The notes under the pieces were generated by a model. That model saw only the letters and a program-made list of their open reading frames with translations. It had not been told where the DNA came from and did no database searches. From BD1-7 clade bacterium (GTDB taxonomy: Bacteria > Pseudomonadota > Gammaproteobacteria > Pseudomonadales > DT-91): a stretch of 64,000 bases of DNA. Position 1 is the stretch's first letter; the number at the start of each line of letters is the position of its first letter. Positions 25,983-34,595 of this stretch are shown piece after piece. The DNA is taken from NCBI GenBank assembly GCA_902705835.1, contig CACSIN010000012.1, forward strand, positions 1 to 64,000, in the 5' to 3' direction. Made by a program: the position numbers and the translations under genes.

Positions 25983-26312
25983 ATGATTACATGGCCGGCA
26001 GTGATTAAGTATGAAGGGGATGACGAGCTGTCATTCATGCACTCTCAAGCGGAATGGGATCAGGACGCAGATAGTCATTTACTATCTTTTGCAGAAGGTG
26101 ATGTGTTGATTGATTCTGAGGGATGTTTGTTTAATCTCAATAACGCCTATGACAACGGCAACACACCTCTTCAATCCCAAGAAACCCTGAGCCTTAGCGC
26201 ATTAACCGAAGTTGTTAGAAAGCACGCATCCGTCGTTGGCCAGTGTTGTTCTTCTAAAATCGCGTTTATAACGTACAGAGATGCCATTCAGTCAATCAAA
26301 GACGTTGAGTAA
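25983..26312 (+). CDS. DUF4144 family protein
   Basis: The product is 109 residues from the ATG at 25983, which has GGAG seven bases upstream. MITWPAVIKYEGDDELSFMH, then SFAEGDVLIDSEGCLFNL and a C-terminal helix LTEVVRKHASVVGQCC match DUF4144 of Shewanella/Vibrio-type bacteria at full length. The function is unknown; it is cytosolic. The gene stands 116 bases after the AraC gene on the same strand. Confidence 0.85.
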   Translation: MITWPAVIKYEGDDELSFMHSQAEWDQDADSHLLSFAEGDVLIDSEGCLFNLNNAYDNGNTPLQSQETLSLSALTEVVRKHASVVGQCCSSKIAFITYRDAIQSIKDVE

Positions 26313-26724
26313 CACGAGCGACAACCTCAATGATATCGTTCGCAAGCCGACAACCCCAAATACTTCGATGGTGCAAGTCAGCTAAAACATCTTTCATCGC
26401 AGTTTGATGATTACTATTCGCGGTAAATTTCTCGAATCAACGGTGCGACCTTGTGTCAGGGCATCAGTGGCACTAATGCAACAATGACCTCGGTATAGCA
26501 ACTATGCCCTGACCGCTGAGTTGCAGATAGAAACCCAGAATAACGGTTAGTAACTTTCGTACGATAACCCTGAAAAAATACACACTCGGTTTTAATATGT
26601 CGATATCATCACTCTATGGGAGCCGGGTTGCCTAATCCACCCGGTGCTATACTCCATGCGCTGGGCATACATACGGCGTCTGGTATAGTTGTATTTCTTG
26701 CCACTACGATATCGTTATACGGAT
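26313..26724. other. Intergenic region with 10-base inverted repeat
   Basis: About 410 bases without a gene. GTCAGGGCAT (26455-26464) and ATGCCCTGAC (26504-26513) are a perfect inverted repeat around 39 bases. It lies 210 bases before the cytochrome gene and may be a leader structure. Confidence 0.4.
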
Positions 26725-28707
26725 ATGCCCTCCCCTCCTGCTCTACACACACTGCTCTTATCGTTGGCATTCATCTTCAGTGCCGCCGCACTCAATGCCG
26801 ACACAACCATTTTAGATGATCAGGTTCTCGGTTTTAATGTAAGCGAAGGCGCGGCACCCGGCTATATCGACGACCGTGCGTGCTCAACCTGCCACGAAGC
26901 CCTCTACGACAGCTACCAACAGGTAGGGATGTCGCAATCGTTCAAGCGACCAAACCAAGCCAAAATCATCGAAGATTTCGAGGCTAAACCGTTTTTCCAT
27001 GCTGCCTCGCAACGTTTCTATCAGATGAAAAAAGAAGGCGACACACTCATTTTCTCGCGCTTTCAACATGATCAACAGCACAACAAAATCAACGAGTATT
27101 CAGTGAATGTGGATTGGATATTGGGCTCGGGAAATACAACACGAAGCTATTTGATTCAAACACCATCTGGCGAGTTATTTCAATTACCGATTGGTTGGTA
27201 TAGCCAGGATAAAAAATGGGCCATGAGTCCAGGGTTCGAAAATGCTCAGCATGATGGCGTTCAGCGGCAAGTTAAACGCCAATGCATGTTTTGCCATAAC
27301 GCCTACCCGAATGCGCCTGCCCAAAGCGATAGTCACGAACAACCACATGTATTTCCTAGCGACCTACCTCAAGGAACTGGCTGCCAGCGCTGTCATGGAC
27401 CGGGGGCTAAACATATTCGCAGGGTACTGAACGGCGAACATGACTTGGAGTCGGTAAAAGCTGCGATCGTAAACCCCGCTAAGTTACCCCCAAAACAGCG
27501 TGATTCGGTGTGCTTTCAATGCCATATGCTACCCAGTGTATCTCTCGTCGGCACCCGAGATCTGAAACGAGCTGATTACTCTTTTCGCCCCGGAGAAAAC
27601 CTGAACGACTACTTACATCATATCGATATTCAAAAAGCGGGGCAGACACCAAACGAACGCTTCGAAATCAACCACCATGCATACCGGATGACTCTCAGCC
27701 GATGTTATACCGAAAGCCAATCAGCCCTGACTTGCATCAGTTGTCACAACCCGCATAAAAAAATCACACTGAAAAACAACCCTGAGCACTTCAATAATGT
27801 GTGTAAGGGATGCCATGCATCCATCGACAACAACACAATTCACCAACAACAGGCAGGCCAAAAACACTGTGCAACCTGCCATATGCCGAGACAACGCACA
27901 CAAGATGTTGTGGATGTCATAATGACAGATCACCGCATCCAAAAGCACGCTTTGCCAGAGACTCAGCGTTTGGCTCCATTAACCAAAAGTGACCCCGTCA
28001 TTGAGGGCATATCGGTGATGTATCCGGGCGAGGATGCCGAAATCTATCAAATACTGCCGTTGATACGTGCATTGCCACTGCAACAGTTTGTTGATCAACT
28101 CGAACAGCTGCTACTTAAAAAACGACTTGATGTCTCACACCCGGTGTATTTCGATCTACTTAAAGCGTACATCAAAGTACAGGCTTTCGAGCAAGCCAAC
28201 TCACTGATCAAGCCTATGCTCACCTACCATGGCGATAACGCAACACTACTAAACTGGCAGGGGGTTATACAGACGGCAGATAAAAACTACGTGGCTGCAG
28301 AAAATTCGTTTACACGAGCGTTAAAACAACAGCCAAATAATATCGAAATCTTAATGAACTTGGGTATTCTTCAAGTCACGACTAAACAATTCACCCATGC
28401 AGAAAAGCTACTCAACCAAGCTATTTTGCTTCGTCCCAATAACCACCGCCCTCATTACTATCTTGCTTTGATCGCTATCGAACAACAAAAAGACCAAGCC
28501 GCTATCGAACATTTAAAAACAGCGGTAGCCATTAAGCCGTCATTCACACACGGCTATGTAAAACTCTATGAACAGCTTCAGAAGCATGGTGCACACGCGC
28601 AAGCGGCGCGCTATTTGGAACACGGTATCAGCAATGCTAACAACCCAGAGCGGCTGAAGACGATGCAAACGCAGGCTGACACACAGGCTCAAAATGACTC
28701 AAGGTAA
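26725..28707 (+). CDS. Seven-heme cytochrome c with TPR tail
   Basis: The product is 660 residues. The signal peptide spans about 1-23. Seven CxxCH heme sites begin at residues 53 (CSTCH), 187 (CMFCH), 220 (CQRCH), 263 (CFQCH), 337 (CISCH), 360 (CKGCH) and 382 (CATCH), in a cytochrome c554-like arrangement with extra His residues nearby. From about residue 440 onward tetratricopeptide repeats appear, including LMNLGILQVTTKQFTHAEKL and PHYYLALIAIEQQKDQAAIE. It is periplasmic; electron carrier or multiheme reductase plus protein-binding TPRs. The start ATG has only a weak ribosome site, and the alternative is a TTG 36 bases upstream. No redox partner is adjacent. Confidence 0.88.
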   Translation: MPSPPALHTLLLSLAFIFSAAALNADTTILDDQVLGFNVSEGAAPGYIDDRACSTCHEALYDSYQQVGMSQSFKRPNQAKIIEDFEAKPFFHAASQRFYQMKKEGDTLIFSRFQHDQQHNKINEYSVNVDWILGSGNTTRSYLIQTPSGELFQLPIGWYSQDKKWAMSPGFENAQHDGVQRQVKRQCMFCHNAYPNAPAQSDSHEQPHVFPSDLPQGTGCQRCHGPGAKHIRRVLNGEHDLESVKAAIVNPAKLPPKQRDSVCFQCHMLPSVSLVGTRDLKRADYSFRPGENLNDYLHHIDIQKAGQTPNERFEINHHAYRMTLSRCYTESQSALTCISCHNPHKKITLKNNPEHFNNVCKGCHASIDNNTIHQQQAGQKHCATCHMPRQRTQDVVDVIMTDHRIQKHALPETQRLAPLTKSDPVIEGISVMYPGEDAEIYQILPLIRALPLQQFVDQLEQLLLKKRLDVSHPVYFDLLKAYIKVQAFEQANSLIKPMLTYHGDNATLLNWQGVIQTADKNYVAAENSFTRALKQQPNNIEILMNLGILQVTTKQFTHAEKLLNQAILLRPNNHRPHYYLALIAIEQQKDQAAIEHLKTAVAIKPSFTHGYVKLYEQLQKHGAHAQAARYLEHGISNANNPERLKTMQTQADTQAQNDSR

Positions 28708-28774
28708 CTGATGGGAAAGCAGTCCATAACGATAAATGCGGCCAGCCTTCTCAGGCCGCACTTTCGCGATCAGT

Positions 28775-29398
28775 TTACTGCTGCACGCAATACAAACGAA
28801 TAGAAAAATTGCACGGGTTATTGGCGTTGCTTGTCCAGAAGTACGCTGGGAATTCTGGTGCACCAGCGTGCCCAGTATCACCGGGCAATGCGGAAGTCCA
28901 ATCACTACATGTCAGTGGGCTTTTAGTACCATCTCCCAACGTTCCCGTCCATGCGAGGTTGGCGACGACTGCGCTTCCGGTTTCATCAAAATCGACGGGG
29001 CTATTCGCAAAGGTTGTAATCAAAGCGTTAAAGTCAGGGGCGATAACCGTTCCCATGAAATTAACGTAGGCTGCCGTTGATTGGGTGGTTCTGTCTTTGG
29101 CATCGGTTGTACTATCTGATAACCAGGCAATGTACTGACCTTCGTACGGTGTGCCCGCAAGGCTAGTATCCGCTAGAGTTTGGCATATTGCATCCGCAGC
29201 AACCAAACCACCAAAACTACCGTTAGTTTCTGCTGAAGATACAAAGATCAGCTTTTGTGTCGATGGCTGCGCCGGTTGATCGGTACTCACGCAGGGCGCT
29301 TCAGTATTTACGCACGTGTTGAGTGTTAGATCAAAACAACCGGCAAGTGCGATCGGGGTCAAAACAGCGAGAGACTTAATTGCAGTGTTCACAAACAT
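28775..29398 (-). CDS. DUF1554 domain lipoprotein
   Basis: The 207-residue product has a lipoprotein signal (lipobox LAGC, Cys21). A Cys-containing linker follows, and then a DUF1554 domain: KLIFVSSAETNGSFGG, LVAADAICQTLADTSLAG, GQYIAWLSDSTTDAKDRT and the C-terminal SNANNPCNFSIRLYCVQQ. The last segment has the paired Cys of a C-type-lectin-like fold. GGAAGGA precedes the ATG. Such proteins are outer-membrane lipoproteins in many marine bacteria and in Leptospira, with no firm function. Position: opposite strand, downstream of the cytochrome. Confidence 0.82.
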   Translation of the reverse strand: MFVNTAIKSLAVLTPIALAGCFDLTLNTCVNTEAPCVSTDQPAQPSTQKLIFVSSAETNGSFGGLVAADAICQTLADTSLAGTPYEGQYIAWLSDSTTDAKDRTTQSTAAYVNFMGTVIAPDFNALITTFANSPVDFDETGSAVVANLAWTGTLGDGTKSPLTCSDWTSALPGDTGHAGAPEFPAYFWTSNANNPCNFSIRLYCVQQ

Positions 29399-29673
29399 TC
29401 CTTCCTGAAATATCGAGGTAACAGGGAATTATTTCAAACAGCCGGCAAGAAAAAATCCTCCGTTTGGTGGATGCTCATGCATGAAGCTAGGCATTAAAGA
29501 ATCTGCACTCATAAATCTTTATTGTTAGTTTTATAAGCATACCTATTAAGCCTGCCAATTGCTCGATTGAAACAGCGATATCGCGTATCGTCGAATGTAA
29601 CAGCGCTTTGGTAATACCCGATCTCGAGCCGTCGAATAATACGTCCGCGAACACAATCATCCATGGAGAAAGT

Positions 29674-30183
29674 ATGGACATTACAAAACTTACCGAAAAA
29701 GTGATGGCAATGGATGACAAAAGTTGGGCGCGACACGCCAACCCATGGAGTGTGTATACACGCTTTTCCATCATGCCGTTGATGTCGCTGGCTTTTTGGT
29801 CTCGGGAATGGGTGGGATACTATTCGCTGATATTTATCGGGCTAACGTTTGCGTGGATCTGGATAAACCCCCGACTGTTTAGTGCGCCAAAGACAACGAA
29901 CAATTGGGCATCCATGGGGACCTTCGGTGAACGCATCTATCTAAACCGTAAAGGCGCACCAATACCTGCTCACCATGTGACGCCCGCGATACTGCTGCAG
30001 GCTTTATCAGGCGTTGGGTTCCCGATATTCGTTTACGGGTTGTATAGCTTGAATATTTGGATTTTACTGCTGGGAAATCTGTGGGTAATGGTGTTTAAAG
30101 CCTGGTTTGTTGACCGCATGGTTTGGTTGTTTTTGGATGTAAAAGATACCGACAAAAGATATCTATCGTGGATAAAAGATTAG
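29674..30183 (+). CDS. DUF6653 family membrane protein
   Basis: The product is 169 residues from the ATG at 29674 with GGAGA upstream. VMAMDDKSWARHANPWSVYT is the signature of DUF6653. Four hydrophobic segments follow, and the C-terminal part has MVFKAWFVDRMVWLFLDVKD. It is an inner-membrane protein of unknown function. It stands as a single-gene unit. Confidence 0.8.
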   Translation: MDITKLTEKVMAMDDKSWARHANPWSVYTRFSIMPLMSLAFWSREWVGYYSLIFIGLTFAWIWINPRLFSAPKTTNNWASMGTFGERIYLNRKGAPIPAHHVTPAILLQALSGVGFPIFVYGLYSLNIWILLLGNLWVMVFKAWFVDRMVWLFLDVKDTDKRYLSWIKD

Positions 30184-30360
30184 TTGCATTTATTAGTGTT
30201 TGAGGAAATGCCACCTCCAATTATCTATCGATAAAAGCGACGTATCACAAAGCACCCTACATCGCTTGTCTGAACGAAAACCATTGCGCAAGGATTACCA
30301 AATTTGCTTATACCTACGCCCTCGCATTGGTAGGTTTTCGATCTTTCTGTTGGAATTTTC

Positions 30361-31290
30361 ATGAATAAAACATACAAGGCTCGCATAGATCGAGTCTTAC
30401 AGCATATCGAAGCTACCTTACCCAATAAGATATTGCTTGCCGATTTGGCAGAAACTAGCCATTTTTCGGTGTTTCATTTCCATCGCATTTTTACCGGCAT
30501 TATGGATGAAACAGTCAACGATTATGTCGCTCGTCGCAGGCTTGAATGTGCTGTGAACCAGCTCATATTTAAAACCGTTCTATCTATTACAGAGGTCGCC
30601 CATCGCAATGGTTATTCGTCTAGCGCGAACTTTTCTAAAGCCGTCAAAATTCACTTTGGCTTTACACCGTCAGAGATCAGAAATCCCAACAAAATAAAAA
30701 ATAGCAAGATTGGAAACGTATCCAGCAAGTATGGAAAAGCCTTCAATCCACCTGATTTGTACCCTAATCGCATCACAAATAACGTGATGAACACACCTGA
30801 ATTAGAGAGTACACAGATGAACATGACTGTAAAAGAAAGAGACAGCCAGCGCGTTTGCACAATGGCATCACAAAGCGGCTATGAACCAACAGCCATTTTC
30901 GCCGCCTGGGATAAACTCATCGCTTGGGCCGAGAACAATGGCATCGATTCATCACAGCAAGAACGCTTTGCGTTTGCTTTTGATAATCCAACGGTCACGC
31001 CGATCGATAAATGCCGCTACACCACCTCCATCGCAATTGGCAACGATTTACCAGTGAACGCGCCATTCGAGGTTTCTGAAATTCCCAAGGGTAAATATGC
31101 CGTTCTTTATTATAAAGGAAGCCCGGAAGAAACCATCGATGCACAACTGAGCATTTATTCCGATTGGCTACCCGATAGTGGCTTTGAGCCGGATGACTTT
31201 CCAATGCTTGAACGTTATTTAAATGACCCTAGAGTTGATGGATACCTTGAAATGGAAATCCACGTAAAACTGAAAGAAGTGTGCGGATAG
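30361..31290 (+). CDS. AraC-type regulator with GyrI-like ligand domain
   Basis: The product is 309 residues. The N-terminal 105 residues are the DNA-binding unit, with helices ILLADLAETSHFSVFHFHRI and SITEVAHRNGYSSSANFSKA. From about residue 155 a GyrI-like/SbmC-like domain follows: VKERDSQRVCTMASQSGYEP, then FEVSEIPKGKYAVLYYKGSP and VDGYLEMEIHVKL. The layout matches Rob-type and MerR/AraC multidrug regulators that sense small molecules. The two domains are joined by a Lys/Asn-rich linker. No obvious target gene is divergent; the esterase downstream is a candidate. Confidence 0.9.
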   Translation: MNKTYKARIDRVLQHIEATLPNKILLADLAETSHFSVFHFHRIFTGIMDETVNDYVARRRLECAVNQLIFKTVLSITEVAHRNGYSSSANFSKAVKIHFGFTPSEIRNPNKIKNSKIGNVSSKYGKAFNPPDLYPNRITNNVMNTPELESTQMNMTVKERDSQRVCTMASQSGYEPTAIFAAWDKLIAWAENNGIDSSQQERFAFAFDNPTVTPIDKCRYTTSIAIGNDLPVNAPFEVSEIPKGKYAVLYYKGSPEETIDAQLSIYSDWLPDSGFEPDDFPMLERYLNDPRVDGYLEMEIHVKLKEVCG

Positions 31291-31396
31291 AAACCAAAAT
31301 CAACAGACCGTCGATCTGACATTTTCTATCGTATCAATGATCCATACTGATAGCGGTAGAAAGTGTCACTTCGAACACTTTATGGAAAACTCGTAG

Positions 31397-32299
31397 ATGA
31401 ACCTCTTCAAAGCAAAAATGATGCGTTTCGTTATCCGACTGATTATGAGGATCTGTTGGTGGGGAAAGCGCCCTACTAAACACAGCGAAGGGCTTGTTAG
31501 CGCCAAAAGAACCGAAGAAACGATTGCTGTGAATAACGGCTGTATTCGAGCGTTTGTCTACACCCCCACCGCGCCAGCTCCGCGCCCCATCATCGTGTAC
31601 TATCATGGTGGCGGTTTTGTTGTCGGTGACATTGATGCCTACGACCCGGTTTGTAGGGACATATGTGAGAAATCCGGATGTTTAGTAGTATCGATCGACT
31701 ACCGTTTGGCCCCCGAATACACCTGCCCTACCGCGGCCGATGATAGCCTTGCAGGCCTTGAATGGGTAATGGCATACGGGCAAAAACTGGGCGGCGACCC
31801 AACGCGTATTTTTGTGGCCGGCGACAGTGCTGGCGGCAATTTAGCCGCTGTGACCGCCCTACAAGCTAGAGATCAATTCCCTGAAACCATTAAAGGCCAG
31901 ATACTGATTTATCCGGTAACGGATCACTATTCTGCTGAAACCGCCTCATACTCCGAAAACGCTACCGGCCAGGGGCTTACGCGAAATCAGATGATATGGT
32001 TTTGGGATCAATACCTTCCTAGCAAGTTACCAAAGCACGACTTGGCGACACCGTTAACTCTGAGCAACCACACCGACTTGCCGCCCGCGTTGGTAATAAC
32101 CGCTGAACTTGATCCACTGCGGGATGAGGGTAACGCCTATGCGGAAAAGCTATTGAATAGCCAAGTAGATGTTCAAGATTCAATGTACCGCGGTGAACAA
32201 CACGGATTTTTTGGTTCGTTCGGCCCGGGTAAGGCGCACCAAAAAGCACTATCCGAGATAGTCACATGGATAGAAAAACAGTCAGATAAACAACGGTAG
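31397..32299 (+). CDS. HSL-family (alpha/beta hydrolase fold-3) esterase
   Basis: The product is 300 residues. The family IV motif YYHGGGFVVGD (His70-Gly73) builds the oxyanion hole. The nucleophile is Ser144 in GDSAGG; the acid is Asp239 in AELDPLRDEG; the base is His269 in EQHGFFGSFG. The N-terminal cap region spans residues 1-50. It is cytosolic and hydrolyses esters with short acyl chains by family precedent. It lies 106 bases downstream of the GyrI-type regulator on the same strand, so it may respond to it. Confidence 0.92.
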   Translation: MNLFKAKMMRFVIRLIMRICWWGKRPTKHSEGLVSAKRTEETIAVNNGCIRAFVYTPTAPAPRPIIVYYHGGGFVVGDIDAYDPVCRDICEKSGCLVVSIDYRLAPEYTCPTAADDSLAGLEWVMAYGQKLGGDPTRIFVAGDSAGGNLAAVTALQARDQFPETIKGQILIYPVTDHYSAETASYSENATGQGLTRNQMIWFWDQYLPSKLPKHDLATPLTLSNHTDLPPALVITAELDPLRDEGNAYAEKLLNSQVDVQDSMYRGEQHGFFGSFGPGKAHQKALSEIVTWIEKQSDKQR

Positions 32300-32457
32300 A
32301 CTTCTATCACAGGTTGCAGAATATCAAACAGGCATAGTAAAGTTAGCTCTGAGAGCTCGTAACTTCATGCACAATTCAGATCTAACGCACTATCTCACCT
32401 CTAAACGATTTTCGTCAGATCGATAAGCATATTCAACACAAACAAAAGGAACATGTT

Positions 32458-33057
32458 GTGTTTAATATCGTTGAACGACTATTCAACAAAAATCGGATGA
32501 ATGTCGAATTCATCCTCGCATATCAGTTTCCCGAAACGGTACGAAACGAAGTCGCCTCGGCATACCCCTCTCTCACAGAACAAGAGCTGGATCACGTAGA
32601 ATCAGGATTACGAGAGTTCTTTTTAGTCTGTGCTGAGAACCGATTACGCTGGTGTACTATGCCATCAAAAGTGGTAGACGAAGCATGGCACGGATTTATT
32701 CTTGATACTCACCAGTACCAGCAATTTTGTCAGAATGCGTTTGGGCAATTTCTTCATCACACGCCCTCGCAAGCGATGAAAAACCCCAAAAGAGCTCAAG
32801 AAGGTGTGCGTAGAAGCTGGCTCGCCGCCTGCAAGATTGAAGACATCAATCCGAAACTGGGCATTAAAATTCCGCTATTGTATTCGTTGGACAAAGCCCT
32901 GAATATTCCCGAAGGCTACTACTACGTACCCAACTGTGAAATGCCTGCTTACGCCGATGTTCCTAACTACTATTGTGCGGGGCATATCACAAACCTAGAT
33001 TCCGCCGGTGGCGGATGTGCTGGCGGCGGATGCGGTGGCGGGGGTTGTGGGTGCTAG
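32458..33057 (+). CDS. Glycine-rich-domain (GRDP-like) protein with Cys/Gly tail
   Basis: The product is 199 residues from a GTG start (32458), with AGGA before it. MPSKVVDEAWHGFILDTHQY, then QQFCQNAFGQFLHHTPSQ are the conserved His/Cys/Trp core of the glycine-rich-domain-containing protein family. The C-terminus, after NYYCAGHITNLDSA, is GGGCAGGGCGGGGCGC, with four Cys spaced by Gly runs. This tail may bind metal or be modified. Function is not established. The start is GTG because the nearby ATG is out of frame. Confidence 0.8.
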   Translation: MFNIVERLFNKNRMNVEFILAYQFPETVRNEVASAYPSLTEQELDHVESGLREFFLVCAENRLRWCTMPSKVVDEAWHGFILDTHQYQQFCQNAFGQFLHHTPSQAMKNPKRAQEGVRRSWLAACKIEDINPKLGIKIPLLYSLDKALNIPEGYYYVPNCEMPAYADVPNYYCAGHITNLDSAGGGCAGGGCGGGGCGC

Positions 33058-33225
33058 ACGCCTTTGCCTATTTATTCAGACACATCGTTGCGCGACAGAA
33101 GCATGCCCGCCCGAGGCAAACAAATGTTTACTTTGTGCCGAAGTTTCTGGAAAACGATCGGATGTCATCTGCATAATCTCGCCAAATCGCTTGAGCAGGT
33201 TTTATTCCCTGTGATTTTCGCCATC

Positions 33226-33366
33226 GAGTTCAACACTGCCCAACTGCCCAATAAAGTAGCTATCGAATCATTGGAATAAAAATGTCATCAACATGCCAAA
33301 GGCTGCCGGCGCCGCCATCATGATTAACGAACGCTTAATGGGTTGTTCGAGCAGAGGATTTGTCAT
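33226..33366 (-). pseudogene. 5' fragment of a MATE-family efflux transporter gene
   Basis: The minus strand reads MTNPLLEQPIKRSLIMMAAP, then AAFGMLMTFLFQ, a TGA at 33268-33270, and SYFIGQLGSVEL. This is the start of a MATE multidrug transporter (residues 1 to about 46 in the family), interrupted by a stop codon and truncated; the rest of the gene is missing. It starts eight bases after the broken FMN-reductase gene and on the same strand, so it was once the last gene of that operon. Confidence 0.75.
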
Positions 33367-33374
33367 TGAAACAC

Positions 33375-33901
33375 CTAGCGCTCCGCGTTCAATGTGTCGA
33401 TGGCTTGTTGTAACTGTGCAGCAGTATCAGGGTCTTTAAACACGTTCTTTTCAGTGTCGAATACGTCATAGAAACGAGGAATAGAAAGTTCGGCTTTCAC
33501 CTCACCACCGAAATACGGTGCCGAGGTCGTTGCCGTTGCCAAAACATTGCGAGCACCGCCCGGCCCCGGCGAGGTTGCAAGCATCACCATGGGTTTGCCC
33601 TGAAACACGTTCATATCGATGCGCGACGTCCAATCAAACAAGTTTTTATAAGCAGCCGTGTAAGAGGCATTGTGCTCGGCATACGAAATCAACAAGGCAT
33701 CCGCCTCGCCGATTTTATCGTAGAATGCTTTGGCTTCTGCCAGAGGTCCATCCAACTGAGCTTCTCGATCCATGCTATTTCAAAATCGTTGATATCGAGT
33801 ATTTCAACGTCTGCATCGTTGATAAGTTGGCTGGCGTGTATCACTAACTGTTTGTTGATGGATTGTTTACTGCTGCTTGCTGCGAAGGCGAGTACTTTCA
33901 T
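33375..33901 (-). pseudogene. Frameshifted NAD(P)H-dependent FMN reductase
   Basis: The start (33901) has AAGGA six bases upstream and reads MKVLAFAASSSKQSINKQLV with the P-loop-like SSSKQSIN of flavodoxin-fold FMN reductases. At about 33774-33780 the frame breaks: DFE is followed out of frame by MDREAQLDGPLAEAKAFYDK, then LISYAEHNASYTAAYKNLFD. In the family the words between are about four residues (DFEMPLYS then DREAQ-like). I infer loss of about ten bases. All downstream signatures (AEHNASYTAAYKN, FDWTSR) remain, so the lesion is recent. Confidence 0.8.
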
Positions 33902-33994
33902 GATTTGTCCTTTCATTTTTTTAAACAGATCTTCGAAGAAGATGCTCGGTACCCAGCATTCAACCGGGTAACAATTCCATAGCTAAGCCAATTA

Positions 33995-34405
33995 TCAGTT
34001 CTGTAAACTATCCAAACCTTTGTATTCACAAAACTCTACAACGTTACGATCCGGGTCTCGAATAAAAATAGATCGACCCGTCGGATGCATCATGTCACCC
34101 GTTAGCTCAATGCCATGTTTTTGCAGCTCTTCGATAACAGAAGCAGCATCGGTGATTTCCAAGGCAACGTGGGTATAACCGGTGTGCTTTTCCGCAACAT
34201 CCATCAGGATATTGCTCGTTTCAGGCTGATTAGCATTAAGGATGAAATTGATATTAATGCCACTAGGATGTTCAACAATGGCGACCGGCTCAGGGCCTGT
34301 AGGGCCAGTTAGGTATTCAAAGCCTAGCTTGGCGTAAAAGTCACGGGAGGTTTCAAAGTCACTTACACGGATACCAATATGATTTACACGGGTGATTGCT
34401 TTCAT
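33995..34405 (-). CDS. VOC family (glyoxalase/bleomycin-resistance-like) protein
   Basis: The 136-residue product has the two beta-alpha-beta-beta-beta units of the VOC fold: RVNHIGIRVSDFETSRDFYA, then YLTGPTGPEPVAIVEHPSG and HTGYTHVALEITDAASVIEE with the closing GRSIFIRDPDRNVVEFCEY. The metal-binding residues are plausible as His9, Glu and His in the second unit. It should bind a divalent metal and act on or bind an electrophilic small molecule. It heads the operon with the broken FMN reductase and MATE genes, and diverges from the LysR regulator, its likely controller. Confidence 0.88.
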   Translation of the reverse strand: MKAITRVNHIGIRVSDFETSRDFYAKLGFEYLTGPTGPEPVAIVEHPSGININFILNANQPETSNILMDVAEKHTGYTHVALEITDAASVIEELQKHGIELTGDMMHPTGRSIFIRDPDRNVVEFCEYKGLDSLQN

Positions 34406-34482
34406 GATGTTATTTCCTCGTTAGTTGTCAGCTACATGTTTGCCATGAGGCGGCTTGTACGTTGTTGGTGCTCATATTAATC

Positions 34483-34499
34483 GTTCCATAAAAATTGAA
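34483..34499. promoter_or_regulatory. Possible LysR-type operator, site 1
   Basis: GTTCCATAAAAATTGAA has TTC and GAA half-sites separated by ten bases in the divergent promoter of the VOC and LysR genes. It resembles site 2 at 34524-34539. Confidence 0.3.
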
Positions 34500-34523
34500 T
34501 AGACGGCAAAATAGCAAAATACT

Positions 34524-34539
34524 GTTCCAAATTATGAAC
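34524..34539. promoter_or_regulatory. Possible LysR-type operator, site 2
   Basis: GTTC (34524-34527) and GAAC (34536-34539) form an interrupted palindrome fitting the T-N11-A rule, with GTTCCA shared with site 1. Both sites lie between divergent genes, where a LysR regulator would bind. Confidence 0.35.
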
Positions 34540-34595
34540 GATGATAAAATGCACTCAACGTATTTCAAGAACCAAAGCCCAAGAGCAGGAATGCA

